Assembly (NCBI GenBank): GCA_964016885.1
Contig: OZ024744.1
Coordinates: forward strand, 28,565,108-28,629,107
From: Eledone cirrhosa
Lineage: Eukaryota; Mollusca; Cephalopoda; Octopoda; Eledonidae
Reading direction: 5' to 3'
DNA length: 64,000 bases
Positions 10,044 to 20,396 of this stretch are shown piece by piece. Position 1 is the stretch's first letter, and the number at the start of each line of letters is the position of its first letter. The translations under genes were made by a program, and so were the position numbers. The notes beneath the pieces were generated by a model. The model had not been told where the DNA came from, ran no database searches, and saw only the letters and a program-made list of their open reading frames with translations.

Positions 10044-10210
10044 CGAGACGGTTTTATTCGTACATGGTCAATAACTAGACGATAAAGTGAAGATGCACGA
10101 ATAAAATCGTCTCTTTCTTTATACTAAAACACCAGGTGATACGGTAGAAAGTTTTACACCTGTTTACTAAAAGGTCGGCAGTTTATTGATCAAACAACTT
10201 TCATCAACTG
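9490..10210. other. Microsatellites and unique spacer
   Basis: (AT)n at 9490-9558, unique sequence to about 9965, GT-rich and (AT)n to 10040, then unique sequence with an inverted repeat (10045-10061 against 10097-10113, one mismatch). No gene seen. Confidence 0.5.
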
Positions 10211-10231
10211 AATAATAATAATAATAATAAT
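10211..10231. repeat. (AAT)n tail of LINE A1
   Basis: Seven AAT units directly follow the minus-strand LINE 3' end. This is the first of six (AAT/ATT)n tracts that delimit A-family LINEs in this window. Confidence 0.9.
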
Positions 10232-10534
10232 GATTTTTTTATTGGCCACAAGGGCTGACATCAATAAAAACATTACAGACGGCACAGGACGGTACAGGAC
10301 GGTACGATGTGGGTTTTGTGCGTGTAAATATTTTTATTATTTATATAAGAAAAGAAAAAAAAGATATAGAAACATATATATATATAAAGAATAAAAATGA
10401 AAATTGAAACAATCAAAAATCCCCCAATAGGGGGGAAACCTCCGAGGGTTACTCGTGGCGAAAACCACACAAAAGACTACGGCCACCCTGACCACCAGGG
10501 CAAGCGCCCTCTCTCAATTTTTCCATTTCTCAAA

Positions 10535-12184
10535 CTACAGGTGTATATTCAGAGTGGTCCCGTTCACTCGAACCATTCTCGCTACATTCACCAACCTTTC
10601 AACAAACTTGCTAGAAGACAGCACTTGCCTCTCCACCCTGATTTTTCTCTTCAAGAGAAACTTGAAAAAGTTAATCAGGGATTCGCCTAAGAGGAAAGTG
10701 TCTGTCTTTAACCCTTTTAACCTTGTCCACCACACAATTTCTTACGCTATGGCCACCAGGCAGATGAAAACCGCCTGCCCGTCCTCCTCGAAAGGAAGAC
10801 GGTGAGACCATCTGCACAATGAACTCAGTCGATAACTGGATCAGTCCTAGACGCGACAGAAACTGATGGACATAGCTCCACAAGTCACCAATGCTCGGGC
10901 ACTGAAAGAGTGCGTGCACGGCTGTTTCGTCGCTCTGCGCGCATCTCGGACAGGGTCGGCTGACGGCACTTCCGTTCCTGTACGGCTTATCTCGAACCGG
11001 CAACGCTCCGCGGTAGCACTGCCAGGCCAGGGATTTTTGGAAGTTATCCATAGGCCCCGGGCTGAAAGTTCTCCGGAAGAGAGCAAACAGCTGATCATCT
11101 TCGACGCCCAGGATCTCTCCGAGAACGTCGTCGCCCTTCCCCTCCACTAGTCCTCTATAGAACGCCAAGGTGGATGTTCCACCGATACTGGGGCCCAGCT
11201 GGCAGAGGGTTGTGAGTGCCTGGAGACATTCCAGTTTCCAAGCGCTATCACTCGGTCTTTTCCTGGCCCGGGACTGCAGCTCCGTCAAGGAGACGAGCTG
11301 TGGGAAAACGTGCCTGGCGAACGGCGACCACAGCTGTTCACCGTCAGGGAAGCACCAGAGATGTCGCAGCCTCAGCGTATGTTTGCGCATCATCAGCCAT
11401 GGCAACGCCAACTTAACTTTAGGCTTTGCGCGCCGGGAAAGACGCGTTCAGCTTCCGGGTTTGTCTATAAAGTTTGTCTCTGTCGATCTCCCAAATAACA
11501 CATTTGTGGTCTGTGTAGTCGAACATTTTTAATTGTGGACAACTTCTACTAGCCTTATCTAGTTCTCTGCAGAATACTCTATCGAGATACGATCTGGATG
11601 ACCCGATGCGGTTTGTCCATGTCCACATTGGCACATTCGGGTAATCCAGTCGATACCTGTCAGACAATTCAAAACGTCTGAGCAGGTTGGTGAGGCTCTT
11701 GCACCCTCCTCCCCTATCCACTAGCCCTACACGATCCCAACGTGCATCCAATATACCATCCAGTCGCCTACTAACACTAAAGAGTGGGACGTTCCAAGAA
11801 AGGTCTCTAGACGTCTGAAGAAATCTGGCCGTCCTGCCCCCGTTGCGGCGTAGACGGCTACTAGCCTGAAAGCATTGCCTTCGCTGCCGGTCACGTCCAG
11901 CATCACCGACTTACCTTCTGGGTCTAGGAAGATGGCCCGTATCGCGAGATCCAAGCCTCTCCGAAATGGGCGGCGACCCCTCCCCCCGATCCTGAACGGC
12001 TGGGCGATGCGTATACATCGTAGCCGCCGAAGATCGGTGCGAAGGCTTGTGCTTCGGAGATTCTGGTTTCACTGATGGCCACCACACCTATATTTAGTGA
12101 CCTGAGGTCGTTGACCAGGTGACCCTGCTTCCAAGATGACCCCAGGCCACGTGCATTTATACTGCCTATTCTGAGTACGGCCAT
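10535..12184 (-). pseudogene. A1 ORF2 remnant: APE endonuclease fused to C-terminus
   Basis: Reading leftward from ATG at 12184: the endonuclease start (LRIGSINARGLGSSWKQG), the SETRI motif with the catalytic Glu, VYAATGAGRPDFFRRLETFL (VYAPTG in other copies), then SYLDRVF and YTDHK, spread over three frames. At about 11415 the sequence jumps from the end of the endonuclease (FPARKA) to the post-palm region (LPWLMMRKH), so about 2 kb containing the YADD reverse transcriptase is missing. The C-terminal CPRCAQSDETAVHALFQC knuckle and the FFKFLLKRKIRVERQVL tail remain. It cannot act as a polymerase. Confidence 0.85.
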
Positions 12185-12217
12185 GTTGGATGAGAAACGG
12201 GGCAAGTAAGAAAGGGT

Positions 12218-14063
12218 CACTTACCTTGTTCGTGTGGTGAAGGGACAGTAGACCCATCCCTTTCGCTGGTCATGGGTGTTTCCATGAGAATTTCAGTGTA
12301 TATCCTCTTGGTAACCGACCCACAGAAGTCTCCAACTGCGTTGGGGAATTTTTGTTTTAAAGGTTTGTACTGTTCTATTGAGATTTCGATGATGCTTATG
12401 TTTGTCGTGAGAGTTCTTGGTGTTGGTAAGGTGTAGTAGTTTTTTTCTGTGATGTCTGTGTGCTGCTTTATATATTGTATGAGTTCTTATTTTGCCATGT
12501 TTATGGCTGTGTACTTATTGGGGGGAGGGGGATTTTGTTGCTGTTTTCTTCTTGTTGCTGTTTGGTGTGTGTGTTTTGTTTTGTTTGCGTTGTTGGTGTT
12601 TTGGGTGATGCTGGTGGTGGTGTGGTTGTTGTTGGCGATGGTGCTTGTGGTGGTGATGGTGATGGTGATGGTGGTGATGGTGTTGCTGCAAGTTTCCTTG
12701 CTGCCTTTACCCCTTTTTGTATGCCTTGCTTTTGGAGGTTGAATCTAAGGCGTTTTTGTTTTTTGTTTTTTTTTGTGGCAGACCGTTTGCCACTTCACTC
12801 CCGCCTCAAACCCCATGTCGGATTCTGTGGCATCTGGGAGGGGTATGTGCTCCACGACTGTTGGTGGTGGTACTGGAGCCCTCTTCGGCAATGTTGTTGC
12901 TGGTGTAGCTATTTCAAATGTAGCTATTGGTGTTGCCGCTACTGATGATGCTGCTTTAGTTATCTGTGGCCTTGGTACTGGTGCTACGGACGTTGCCCTC
13001 CTACTCACCGTGGAAGGGGATTCTTCGTTTGTTGCCTGTTCTGCTCTTGGTAGCAGCGGACCAGGTATTAGAAGGAGAGGGGCCTTCTTCGATGTCTTCT
13101 GCGGGCAAAAGGCCCTAAGGTGACCTTTCGACCCACAGATATAACATTTTGGCCGCTTCCTTCTACACTTATAGGGAGTTGGAGTCCTTCCTTGAAGTCT
13201 ATGATATCGGGGATAGGTTCGATATATTCCTGGTCAGTTTGTATAAGCATTTGCATGCCTATACCTGACCAGTTCTCTCTCCTTGTTTTTTCTACTTGCA
13301 GCATGGTCGTCCTGTTCTCGATTCCAGCGAGGACAGACGCGGCCAGCCAAGGTATGGGCACGTCGGGTGGGACCTGGGTCACTTTGACCCTCACAATTTT
13401 CTGTCCGCAGTAGGAGGGCACCAAGACTAACTCCTCACTCTTTAGGGTTTCCAAAGAGTGAGACTTTGCTTCCTGGGAGGTGGCGAAAAGTACGTCTACT
13501 GTGGCGTACTTTCTGCCTCGGGTAAACTGGGTTTTGCGTGCCCAGACGCACCCCAAGGCCTTTTGGATTTGAGCCTCCGTGGCTCTCTCCACTCGATGTG
13601 AGATTTTGCTTACGGTGCGGTAAGTCACCGTTCGTAGCTGCTGGTCCTTGAAAACATCGGGTGGAGGTTTCAGGGAAACTCTATTTGCGCTGCTGGTTAC
13701 CATGGCCCTTGCGACTGCCATCTCCTCCTCTGTGACTAACACTGTCTCGATATTTCGGGCGACACCTGCAAAAGAAGTGGTCCCTTTTTCAGCAGCACCA
13801 CTATTGCTGCCGCTACTGGTCTTACTGGTGGTGCTGAGGTCGTTATTACAGGTACCGGTGTCATTGTTGTTGTTTTCGTTGGTACAGTTGTTGGTGTTGT
13901 ATTCATTGATACTGTTGCTGCTGTTACTGTTATTGTGGCTGTTGTTATTATTGTTGTTTTTGTTGATACTGTTCCTACTATTATTGTTGTTGTGGCTGTT
14001 GTTATTGTCATTGTTATTGTCGTACTTGACCTTACCGCTGTTATTTTTGTTGTTGCTGTTGTT
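12218..14063 (-). pseudogene. A1 ORF1 remnant
   Basis: The best preserved part is 13068-13742, with VTYRTVSKISHRVERATEAQ, KYATVDVLF, LVPSYCGQKIVRVKV and PWLAASVLAGIE blocks that are shared with ORF1 of A2-A5. The CCHC knuckle region is frameshifted (about 13090-13150). Downstream is a Pro/Thr-rich, frame-broken segment ending at the conserved GGTAAGTG site (12218-12225). The N-terminal part is an AAC/ACT-type low-complexity stretch that merges into (AAT)n at 14064. Expected role: an RNA-binding protein of the retrotransposition particle. Confidence 0.75.
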
Positions 14064-14074
14064 ATAATAATAAT

Positions 14075-14115
<41 letters not shown>
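14064..14115. repeat. (AAT)n between LINEs A1 and A2
   Basis: About 17 AAT units lie exactly between the truncated 5' side of A1 and the 3' end of A2. Confidence 0.95.
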
Positions 14116-14117
<2 letters not shown>

Positions 14118-14360
14118 TTTTCTTTATTAACCACAAGGGTTTACATAAAGTAGACATTAAGGACAGTACAGGACAATACAGGACGGTACAAATGGGCATT
14201 TCTGCGTGTAAAAAAAACAGAGGATGTAATAAAATAGCAAAGAAAAATTCCCCAATAGGGGGGAGACTTCCGAGGGACATTTGTGAAGAAAGCCCATTAA
14301 AAGACCACAGTGACCCTGACCACCAGGGCAAGTGCCCTCTCCCAGTTTTCCACCTTTAAT

Positions 14361-17300
14361 TTACAGACACATACTCAGAGAAAGCCCATTCATTCGGGCC
14401 ATACTTGCTTCTCTCACCCATCTTTCAACAAAATGCTGGGAAGAGAGCACTTCCCTCTCTACCCTGATTTTCTTTTTCAAATGAAATTTGAAAAAGTTAA
14501 TCAGGGCATCACCGAAGAGGTAAGTGCTCGTCTTCAGCCCTTTCAAACGTGTCCACCATACTATCTCTTTAGCCATGGCCCCCAGACAGATAAAAACTGC
14601 CTGCCCTTCCCGGCTAAAGGAAGAGGGCGGGGCAATCCTCACGATGGACTCAGCTGATAGCTGGATCCGTCCTACACGTGACAGCAGGTGTTCGACATAA
14701 ACCCACAAGTCAGCAATGCTCGGACACTGGACGAGTGAGTGCAGGACGGTTTCGTCGCCCTGTGCGCATCTCGGACATGTCCGGCTGACGGCACCTCCAT
14801 GCCTGTAGAGTTTATCCCGAACTGGCAAGGCTACTCGGTAGCACTGCCAGGCCAGAGATTTCTGGAAGTTGTCCATAGGCCCTGGCCCGAAAGTTCTTCC
14901 GAAGAGATTGGCTAGTTGATTTTCGTCGACGCCTAGAGTTTCCCCAAGTACGTCGTCGCTCTTCCCCTCCACTAATCCTCTATAGAACGCCGAGGTGGAG
15001 TTTTCACCGATCACATTGCCCGATTGGTCGAGGGCTGTGAGCGCCTGAAGACATTCCAGTCTCCAGGCGCTCCCTCTCGGTCTTCGCTTGACCCAGGACA
15101 GCAGCTCCGTCAAGGAAACGAGCTGGGGAAATACGTGTCTAGCAAACGACGACCACACCTGATCATCGTCGAGGAAGAAGTGGAGATGTCGTAGCCTGAG
15201 CGCGTGCCTGCGCATCATCAACCACGGCATGCCCAGCCCTCCATGTAGCGGGTGTTGACAACAGATGGACCGCCTGACCATCGGAGTGCGTCCCTTCCAC
15301 AAAAAGCGAAAGAGCAAACGCTCCAGCGCAGTCAGGCGAGGCTTAGGACAAGGTACGACGGTCAGGCGGTAGCAGATGACAGACGCGATGTACGCGTTAG
15401 CCACCTACGCTAGACCTTTTAGGGATAGCTTCCTCTCCGCCCATTTCTGGGTGAGAGAAGCCACCCTGCTCGTCACCCGTCCCAGTTTTTGTCCGTCTGG
15501 AGGTCCGGACCGAGCCAGACCCTAGCAATTTAACCGGTCCGTCCGTCCAGCGTCCGACGACGCTGTTGGACGGCATGGACCTGCCTCTCCAGCTGCCGAG
15601 CTGCAGGCCCACTGACTTTTCCTGGTTGATCATTGCTCCTGTCACCGCTTCGTATTCTCTTAGTGTAGTGCCGATCGCCTCGATGTGTTTGGCGTTCGAC
15701 ACCACTACGGTGACATCGTCGGCATATGCTGACACGGATCTTTCGCATCTTAGTTCGCGCGGGACGCCCCTCAACGTCTCCAGTTTGTGCAGTAATGGCT
15801 CGAGAGTCAATACGTACAAGAGGGACGAGAGGGGCATCCTTGGCGGACAGAGCACATGGTGTTTAACGGTTCCGAAAGGTGACCGTTCACTCTCACCACA
15901 GAGCAGATGTCGCTGTGCATGGCAGCGATCCAGCCTCTGAAGACGGGCCCAAAGCCAGCCGCCCTCAGGACTGCCGCTAGGTAACGATGCTCGACCTTAT
16001 CGAAAGCTTTCGACTGATCTAAATTGATCAAAGACCCACCCGTGCCAGATTCCCTAGCTACCCTCTCTACGATGTATCGCATGAGGTGGAGGTTGTCGTG
16101 GATGGATCTGTCGGGAATGGCGCATGTCTGCGCCTCTCACACCAGACCACCAACGACAAGCGCCAACCTCTTTGCTAGCACCTTGGCCAAAATCTTGAAC
16201 TCTGTGTTTAGCAGAGTTATGGGCCTGAAATTATCTATGTTATCCCCCTTGTTCGGATCCTTTCTCAGCAGTGCCACCGCTCCTCGGCTCACAGAACTGG
16301 GAATTCTCCCGTTCTGTTGCCAGTTGCAGTAGACGTCCGCCAAGAGGCCTCCGAACAAGTCTGGCATCTGTACGTAAAGTTCATAGGGCAGACCGTCCAA
16401 ACCAGGCGATTTATCCCTTGTGCAGCCAGTCATTGCCTCCCTTACTTCAGCGGCTGTTATCGGCTTTTCGCAACACTTCGCCTCAGTGGCCGAGAGCCGC
16501 GGCAGTCCGTCGAGGTAGACACTAAAGTCCATCCCTCGACCCGGCCCACCGCTGCCCCCAAACAGCTGAGTGAAGTGTCGCTGAAAAGCTTCACACATTT
16601 TCCCGGGATCGAGTAGCATGCGCCCGTCGTGGTCCACCAAAGACCGGATCGTGGCTTTGTTGCCACGACGCGCCTCCGCCACTCGGGCCCATTGAACGGC
16701 TTTCGTCCCCTCGTGTCTGAGAGCACGCACCCTAGCTCTGACAACGCAGCCTTCGTGCTTTGCATTGAAGAATTGGTCAAGGGCCAATTTCGCCGCAAGC
16801 ACGTCGGTCGCAATGCCTTTGCTAAGCGCCTCGTCTAATTTTCTAACTAGTTCTACCTCTGCTCTATTTTTCGCTATTGCTAAAGCCTTACTAAACCTAA
16901 TGGATTCTATTCTAATCGGTCTTTTCAGAGCAAACCACCACTTGTTGTTGACGATGGCCCCCGTCAACGCCCGCTTAACTAGTTCGCTAATCCGGTCTCT
17001 GTAGGCCTTGCGCGCTGGTAAGGACGCGTTTAGCTTCCAGTAGCCGGGTCCTCGTCTATGAAGCCTATCTAAGTCAAGCACACAGGTCACGAATTTGTGG
17101 TCCGTGTAGCTGACTATCTTGAATTGTGGACAGCCTATGCTAGACCTATCTATTTCCCTACAAAATACTCTATCTAGATATGATCTGGATGACCCTATGC
17201 GGTTTGTCCAAGTCCACATTGGCACATTCGGGAAATCCAATCGGTATCTGTCAGACAGTTCAAAACGCCTGAGCAGGTTGGTGAGGCTCTTGCACCCTCC

Positions 17301-17777
17301 ACCCCTATCCGCTAATCCCACACAGTCCCAGCGTGCATCTAAGATCCCGTTTCAGTCGCCCACTAACACTAATGAGCGGGACGTTTCAAGAAAGGTCTCC
17401 AGACGCCGGAAGAAATCAGGCCGCCCTGCTCCTGTCGGGGCATAGACGGCCACTAGCCTGAAATCTTGCCCGTCTCCGCTGGTCACGTCCAGCACCACCA
17501 ACTTACCCTCTGGGTCCAGGAAGATGGGCCGTATGGCGAGATCCAAACCTCTCCGAAAAAGCACAGCAACCCCCCCCCCCGATCCAGGACGGCTGGGAGA
17601 TGCGTACACATCGTAGCCGCCGAAGATCGGTGCGAAGGCCCGTGCTTCGGAGATTCTGGTCTCGCTGATCGCCACTACATCTATGTTTAGTGACCTGAGG
17701 TCGTTGAGCAGTTGACCCTGCTTCCATGACGACCCCAAGCCACGCGCATTTATGCTGCCTATTCTGAGTGAAGTCAT
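14361..17777 (-). pseudogene. A2 ORF2: APE endonuclease-reverse transcriptase, broken
   Basis: ATG at 17777 opens MTSLRIGSINARG. The frame breaks at about 17350, 16137, 15850 and 15400. Recognisable parts are the APE endonuclease (SETRI, VYAPTG, SYLDRVF, YTDHK), the fingers/palm block SPGLDGLPYELY, FRPITLLNTEFKILAKVLAK, SLINLDQSKAFDKV, the YADD motif near 15720, a zinc knuckle CPRCAQGDETVLHSLVQC, and the basic tail FFKFHLKKKIRVERE. A run of nine C residues (plus strand, about 17572-17580) has replaced the GSGGG codons. Not functional. Confidence 0.9.
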
Positions 17778-17812
17778 GTTTAAAATAGAGTGGAAAAGAT
17801 GAGAAAGACCAC

Positions 17813-19874
17813 TTACCGTACTTTTCGTAGAGGAGGGATGGTTTTTCCATCCCTTTTCACTTGATCGTCTGGTGAAGGGACCGTTGAATCGTCCCTTCGG
17901 CTGGTCGTCGGCTCTTCTATGAATATGTCCGAATATACTCTTCGGTTGAGTGTCCCTCCTAGGTCTCTGAAATCACCAACTGCGTTGGGGAATTTCGTTT
18001 TAATGTTTGTGTATTGTTTCTGTGCTATTTTTAGCAGTCTTATGTTAGTTGGCGTTTTGATTGGTGCTGGTATTATGTAGTCGTGTTGTGAAATGTCTGT
18101 GTGTTCAATTATGTAAGTCATTAGTTTCTTGTTGTGTGTATTTATTGCCGTGCATTTGTTTTTCTGGGGGTGGGGTGTGGTTCTGCTATTTTCTTGTTGT
18201 TGCTGGGTGTGTGTGTTTTGTTGTTGTGTTTGCGATGTTGGTGCTTGTGGTGGTGGTATTGAAGGTGTTGTTGGCGGTGGGGTTGTCGCTGGTGGTGCTA
18301 GTGTGGGTGGTGATGGTGTTGGTGGTGTTACTGCTGTGAGTCTCTTTGCAGTAGCCTTTACCCTTTTTTCATTTCTTTCCTCCCTTTTCAAATGCGACGA
18401 TGCGCTGCTTCTGTGTTTGTGCCTTCTTACGACCTTTTGCCATCCCTCTCCCACCTCACACTCCATGTCTGATTCTGTGAGGTCGGGGAGGGTTACCAGC
18501 TCCACTCTTTCACTTGTTGTTGTTGGTGATGTTTGCACTGGAGTCTCTGTTGCAGTTGCATTTGGTATTGCTGTTGTTGTTGTTAATACTTCCACTGCTG
18601 CTGCTGTTTTTGATTTCCGTGGCGTGGGTATGGGTGCCACGGACCTATCGTTCCTGGTTGCCGCTTGTCGTGTTGCTGGTAGCCGTTGGGCCGGTTTCGG
18701 AAGGAGGGGGTTTTCTCCTTTCTCAGGGTCTTCTCGTTGCAGAAGGCCCTGAGGTGAGTCTTCGATCCACAGCGAAAGTATTTCGGGCGTTTGTCCTCAA
18801 CACTTATGGGCAGTTGAGTGCCGTTATCGAAGTCTATCACATCCGGGATAGCTTCGATGCACTCCTGGTTGGTTTGGATTAACATCTCAATGGAGGTGCC
18901 GACCCAATCTTCTCTTACTTTTTTCTGTACTTGCAGTACAGTTGTTTTGTCCTCGATTCCGACGAGGACAGACGCGGCCAGCCAAGAAGGGGCCATCCCG
19001 GGGGGACGTGGGTCAGTTTGACCCTCACAATTTTTTACCCGCAGTAGGAGGGCACCAACACCATTTCCTCGCTCCTTAGGGTCACTACGGATTGAGCCTT
19101 TGCCTCCTGGGGTGTGGCAAAAAGTACGTCTACGGTGGCATATTTCTTGCCTCGGGTGATGTGCATTTTCCGCTGCCACACAGACCCCAAGGCTGTTTGT
19201 ATTTGAGCCTTTGTGGCTCTTTCAACCCTACGGGATTTTGTACTTACTGTACGGTACGTGACCGTACAGTGCTGTTGGGTTTCGAAACAATTTTCCGCTG
19301 CCTTGCAGATTGCTCGGTGTCCAGTCTTTGTCACCATCTTCTTCGCTTCCTCTAATTCCTCATTTGTTATGAGGATTGTTTCCAGGTTCTTCGCGATACC
19401 TGCAAACGAGATTGGTTTTTCTTTGCTGCTGTTGTTGTTGTTGTTGTCGTCAGAGCTGCTGTTACTTTTGTTGTTGCTGTAGGTACTACGACTACTGCCG
19501 CCGCCGCTGTTGCTGTGGTTGTTGTTGTTGATGCTGCTGCTGCTGTTGCGGCTGCTACTGTTGTTTTCCTTATCACTGTTGCTGCTGTTATTACGGCTGC
19601 TACTGCTATTATTCCTGACGTCAGACGAATGAAATGGGTTTTCGTATTTCCCGCACACTTTTTTCGTCGTTGTCGTCGTCGTCGTGGAGAAACCTTGCTC
19701 GCTTTGCACGTGATTTTTCTTTTCTGGCGTCGCTTGCGAAAGAGAAGGGAGGGAGAGAGACACATTTAGAGAAGGGAGGGAGAGAGACAATCTTCTCTCT
19801 GCTGTAGTGACGATTGAGGAAGAAGAAGAAGGAATGAGTGGGAGTGACGTATGAACATTCATTTTCGTAGCCAT
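17813..19874 (-). pseudogene. A2 ORF1: gag-like nucleic-acid-binding protein, broken
   Basis: ATG at 19874 (MATKMNVHTSLPL). The N-terminal third is Ser/Asn low-complexity, followed by SFAGIAKNLETILITNEELE, TYRTVSTKSRRVERATKAQ, KYATVDVLFATPQEAK and LVPSYCG. The glutamine that should follow LVPSYCG is a TAA stop at 19035. Past it the CCHC knuckle has lost its first cysteine (YFRCGSKTHLRAFC). The Pro/Thr-rich C-terminal segment (17813-18640) is in another frame and ends LRKVR-stop. Confidence 0.85.
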
Positions 19875-20089
19875 GTTGTTTTTTTGTTTAAAATAAATAT
19901 TGGGCACAAAACCCCAATAGGCGGTTATTTAACCCCGAAGGGCCAAATAGCGGGCAGAAAGACCCCTCTCACAAGGAGGAGGGTGTTTTTGTCTACAAGT
20001 TGGTTAAAGTTTTAAACAATTTACAATTGTTATAGCGGTCAAAATTTACAATACCTTACAGAGCCGAGCCTCCGTCAACCATACCATTC

Positions 20090-20090
<1 letters not shown>

Positions 20091-20133
<43 letters not shown>
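20091..20133. repeat. (AAT)n between LINEs A2 and A3
   Basis: About 14 AAT units fill the whole space between the 5' end of A2 and the 3' end of A3. Confidence 0.95.
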
Positions 20134-20136
<3 letters not shown>

Positions 20137-20396
20137 TTTCTTTATTAACCACAAGGGTTTACATAAAGTAGACATTAAGGACAGTGCAGGACAATGCAGG
20201 ACGGTACAAATGGGCATTTCTGCGTGTAAAAAAACAAAAATAGAGGATGTAACAAAAATAACAATGAAAATAACAATGAAAAATTCCCCAATAGGGGGGA
20301 GACTTCGGAGGGACATTTGTGGAGAAAGCCCAGTAAAAAGCCACAATGACCCTGACCACCAAGGCAAGTGCCCTCTCCCAGTTTTCCACCTTTAGT

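Larger units (their letters stand above)
10232..14063 (-). mobile_element. A-family LINE copy A1 (L1/Tx1-like), internally deleted
   Basis: Two-ORF non-LTR retrotransposon on the minus strand, of a subfamily distinct from A2-A5 but close to A6. The 3' UTR ends in a CAAATAAAGAAAT-like block and (AAT)n. The left part carries ORF2 with the reverse transcriptase core deleted; the right part carries ORF1. The 5' end is lost inside the low-complexity start of ORF1, where it abuts the (AAT)n tail of A2. Confidence 0.85.
14116..20090 (-). mobile_element. A-family LINE copy A2, full length but decayed
   Basis: About 5.97 kb, collinear with A3 from end to end. The 3' UTR begins after ORF2 at 14361 and ends GTTAATAAAGAAAACA next to (AAT)n. 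The 5' UTR is 19875-20090 and starts at the same point as that of A3 (CCGTCAACCAT..CATTC on the plus strand). Both ends touch (AAT)n. Confidence 0.9.

Noticed and set aside
18061..18752. Hydrophobic Leu/Val-rich frames that look like membrane proteins (also 12449-12945, 13648-14067, 24099-24811, 25141-25659)
   Set aside because: They are antisense to the Pro/Thr/Asn-rich parts of LINE ORF1 and recur with each copy.
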